A stretch of 5,644 nt of DNA. Source: Nocardia sp. GTDB taxonomy: Bacteria; Actinomycetota; Actinomycetes; Mycobacteriales; Mycobacteriaceae. The first letter of the stretch is position 1; each line of letters begins with the position of its first letter. Made by a program: the position numbers and the translations under genes. Below the pieces are notes generated by a model that worked only from the letters and a program-made list of their open reading frames with translations, did not search any database and had not been told where the DNA came from. The stretch spans positions 1-5,644 of the forward strand of contig JABFXT010000642.1 in NCBI GenBank assembly GCA_013361595.1, read 5' to 3'. Below are positions 4,245-5,644 of this stretch, piece after piece.

Positions 4245-5644
4245 CCCAACGGTGGACCGAGAACCAGGTGAGCGCACTCGCACCCGATACGAGTTCGCTC
4301 GCCGCCGCACGCAAACTGGCCGGAAAATGGTCCGGCACCGGCTGCTCCGGGAGCGCGCTCTGGGGTTCGTGCAAAGGCAGCGGGAAAACGCCGTACCAGA
4401 CGATCGTCGATCTGGCCGGCCCCGCCTTCCGGTGTTCCTGCCCGAGCCGGAAGTTCCCGTGCAAACACGCCCTGTCACTGCTGCTGCTCTGGTCGGCGGG
4501 CACCGTGACCGAGACCGCGGACACGGCCGATTTCGCCGCCGAATGGCTGGACCGGCGCGCCACGAAAGCGGCCACCCCGCCGAAGAAAGCCCGGGGCAGC
4601 GATCCGGCGACCGCTCAGCAACGCCGGGGACGGGTGGAGGCCGGCCTCGCCGAGCTCGGCACCTGGCTGGCCGACCAGATTCGCACCGGCCTGGCCCAGA
4701 CAGATAGATCTCATGCGGCATTCGAAGCGGTCGCCGCGCGTCTGGTGGACGCTCAGGCACCGGGCCCGGCCACCGTGATCCGCCGCCTGCCCGATTCGGT
4801 GGTGCGGCGGGCGGACTGGCCGGAGGTGGTGCTGGGCCGGTTCGCGTGGCTGCACCTGCTCATCACCGCGCATACGAAACTGGATACGCTGCCCGCGCCT
4901 TTGGCGGCGGCAGTCCGCAATCGGATCGGTTATCCGACCGCGGCGGAATCAGTACAAACCGAACCCGCGGTGGCCGACCGGTGGCTGACCGTCGGAATGC
5001 GTACCGAGGAAGAGGACCGGCTGCACACTCGCCTGACCTGGCTCTACGGTCTGCGCACCGGCCGCCGGGCAATGCTGGTGGACCATTCGTTCGGTTCGCC
5101 GGTCTTCACCGCGAACACCCCGCCCCTCGGGCTGGCGGCCGAATACGATCTGCACTTCTATCCGGTGGCGGCGCCGCTGCGCGCGGTGGCCGGACCGGAT
5201 CGTGCCGATTCGCCGCCTACGCCCGCCGAACCTCCGGAGACCGCCGGGCCGGGCAGTATCGCCGCGGCACTGACGGATTTCGCGACGGCGGCGGCCGCCG
5301 ATCCATGGCTGGAATCCTGGCCCGTACTGCTGCGCGGAGTCGTACCCGCCCAGGAGGGCGCGGACTGGCTGCTCGCCGAACCCGACGGTACGGCGCTGCC
5401 GCTGGCATCACCCGGAGAGCCGTGGCGGTTGCTTGCGCTGTCCGGCGGCCGGCCGCTGACCGTCTTCGGCCGCTGGACGGGCCACCGGCTCGAAGCGATC
5501 TCGGTGGCCGCCGGCGGCGAGTTCCACGATGCGGGCCCGACCACGGATTCCGCCTGGTCCGCCGGCACCGCGACACCCGAGGCCGCCTCGATCGCCCTGC
5601 TGGGTACCGCGCGCGGTGCGGCCGGCCCACCGGGACTGCCCGAA
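4241..5644 (+). CDS. SWIM zinc-finger family protein, open at the right edge
   Basis: 468 codons are visible and no stop is reached, so the C-terminus is missing. The N-terminus (RWTENQVSALAPD, 4-16) and WGSCKGSGKTPYQTIVDLAGP (starting at 41) are typical of bacterial SWIM proteins. The zinc finger itself is CSCPSRKFPCKH (65-76), with ligands Cys65, Cys67, Cys74 and His76. Cys35 and Cys44 are additional. The remainder is soluble, with an Ala/Pro-rich linker (about 315-340) and a beta-type region after 355. SWIM fingers are thought to bind DNA or proteins; in actinobacteria these proteins usually lead clusters with DUF5691, MoxR-type AAA ATPase, DUF5682 and VWA proteins, so such genes are expected beyond 5644. 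ATG 4241 is the first start after an in-frame TAG at 4223 and restores the conserved N-terminus. The visible end, ALLGTARGAAGPPGLPE, recalls the start of DUF5691 proteins. Confidence 0.92.
   Translation, partial: MTQRWTENQVSALAPDTSSLAAARKLAGKWSGTGCSGSALWGSCKGSGKTPYQTIVDLAGPAFRCSCPSRKFPCKHALSLLLLWSAGTVTETADTADFAAEWLDRRATKAATPPKKARGSDPATAQQRRGRVEAGLAELGTWLADQIRTGLAQTDRSHAAFEAVAARLVDAQAPGPATVIRRLPDSVVRRADWPEVVLGRFAWLHLLITAHTKLDTLPAPLAAAVRNRIGYPTAAESVQTEPAVADRWLTVGMRTEEEDRLHTRLTWLYGLRTGRRAMLVDHSFGSPVFTANTPPLGLAAEYDLHFYPVAAPLRAVAGPDRADSPPTPAEPPETAGPGSIAAALTDFATAAAADPWLESWPVLLRGVVPAQEGADWLLAEPDGTALPLASPGEPWRLLALSGGRPLTVFGRWTGHRLEAISVAAGGEFHDAGPTTDSAWSAGTATPEAASIALLGTARGAAGPPGLPE

Noticed and set aside
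3732..4760. 342-aa minus-strand open frame, and a 217-aa one at 3815-4468
   Set aside because: Both run antisense through the SWIM zinc-finger coding region and the intergenic DNA. Their products are Arg/Pro/Ser-rich with no family resemblance.
1..5644. CRISPR array, tRNA/rRNA genes, insertion sequences or attachment sites
   Set aside because: No regularly spaced repeats, cloverleaf sequences, transposase-like proteins or flanking terminal repeats were seen.

Overview
The window is very GC-rich (roughly 70%) and uses GC-ending codons almost throughout. It uses GTG starts and has tightly packed or overlapping genes. Together with the gene families present, this points to a chromosomal segment of an actinomycete, most likely a Nocardia-like member of the Mycobacteriales. 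The genus is inferred from style and gene content, not shown.

Layout. Positions 1-3735 are a minus-strand cluster read from right to left. It starts with a large Rad50/RecF-like ABC-type ATPase (838 aa, GTG at 3735) with a central CxxC zinc-hook candidate and an extra helical C-terminal domain. Next is a 153-aa helical protein of unrecognised family, whose GTG start overlaps the ATPase stop (GTGA). A 129-aa YchJ-family SEC-C protein follows after 44 bp. Last is a SelT/SelW/SelH (Rdx) type CxxC protein, 57 bp further on, which runs off the left edge one or a few codons before its expected end. Positions 3736-4240 are a 505-bp divergent intergenic region with no convincing gene; it carries inverted repeats and promoter-like elements. 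Positions 4241-5644 are a plus-strand SWIM zinc-finger protein, open to the right edge. Such proteins often head actinobacterial clusters with DUF5691, MoxR-type AAA, DUF5682 and VWA proteins.

How the parts may work together. The ATPase and the 153-aa protein look like one translationally coupled unit. Both carry an R-x-A-L-E helix followed later by a histidine. In the ATPase this sits behind an ABC head of AAA_13/PrrC-RloC style (DDP-x3-MD Walker B, CPVC hook). A nucleic-acid-damage or phage-sensing nuclease-like system is therefore a reasonable but unproven hypothesis. ychJ and the Rdx gene look like ordinary small metal/redox genes trailing in the same direction.

On the other side, the SWIM gene is preceded by a close match to the mycobacterial RecA-independent DNA-damage promoter (TGTCGGTG-N8-TAGAAA; consensus tTGTCRGTG-N8-TAnnnT, PafBC-dependent). 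A nine-codon ORF follows, whose stop overlaps the SWIM start. The window thus pairs a Rad50-like ATPase unit with a possibly damage-inducible SWIM gene across one shared, structured regulatory region.
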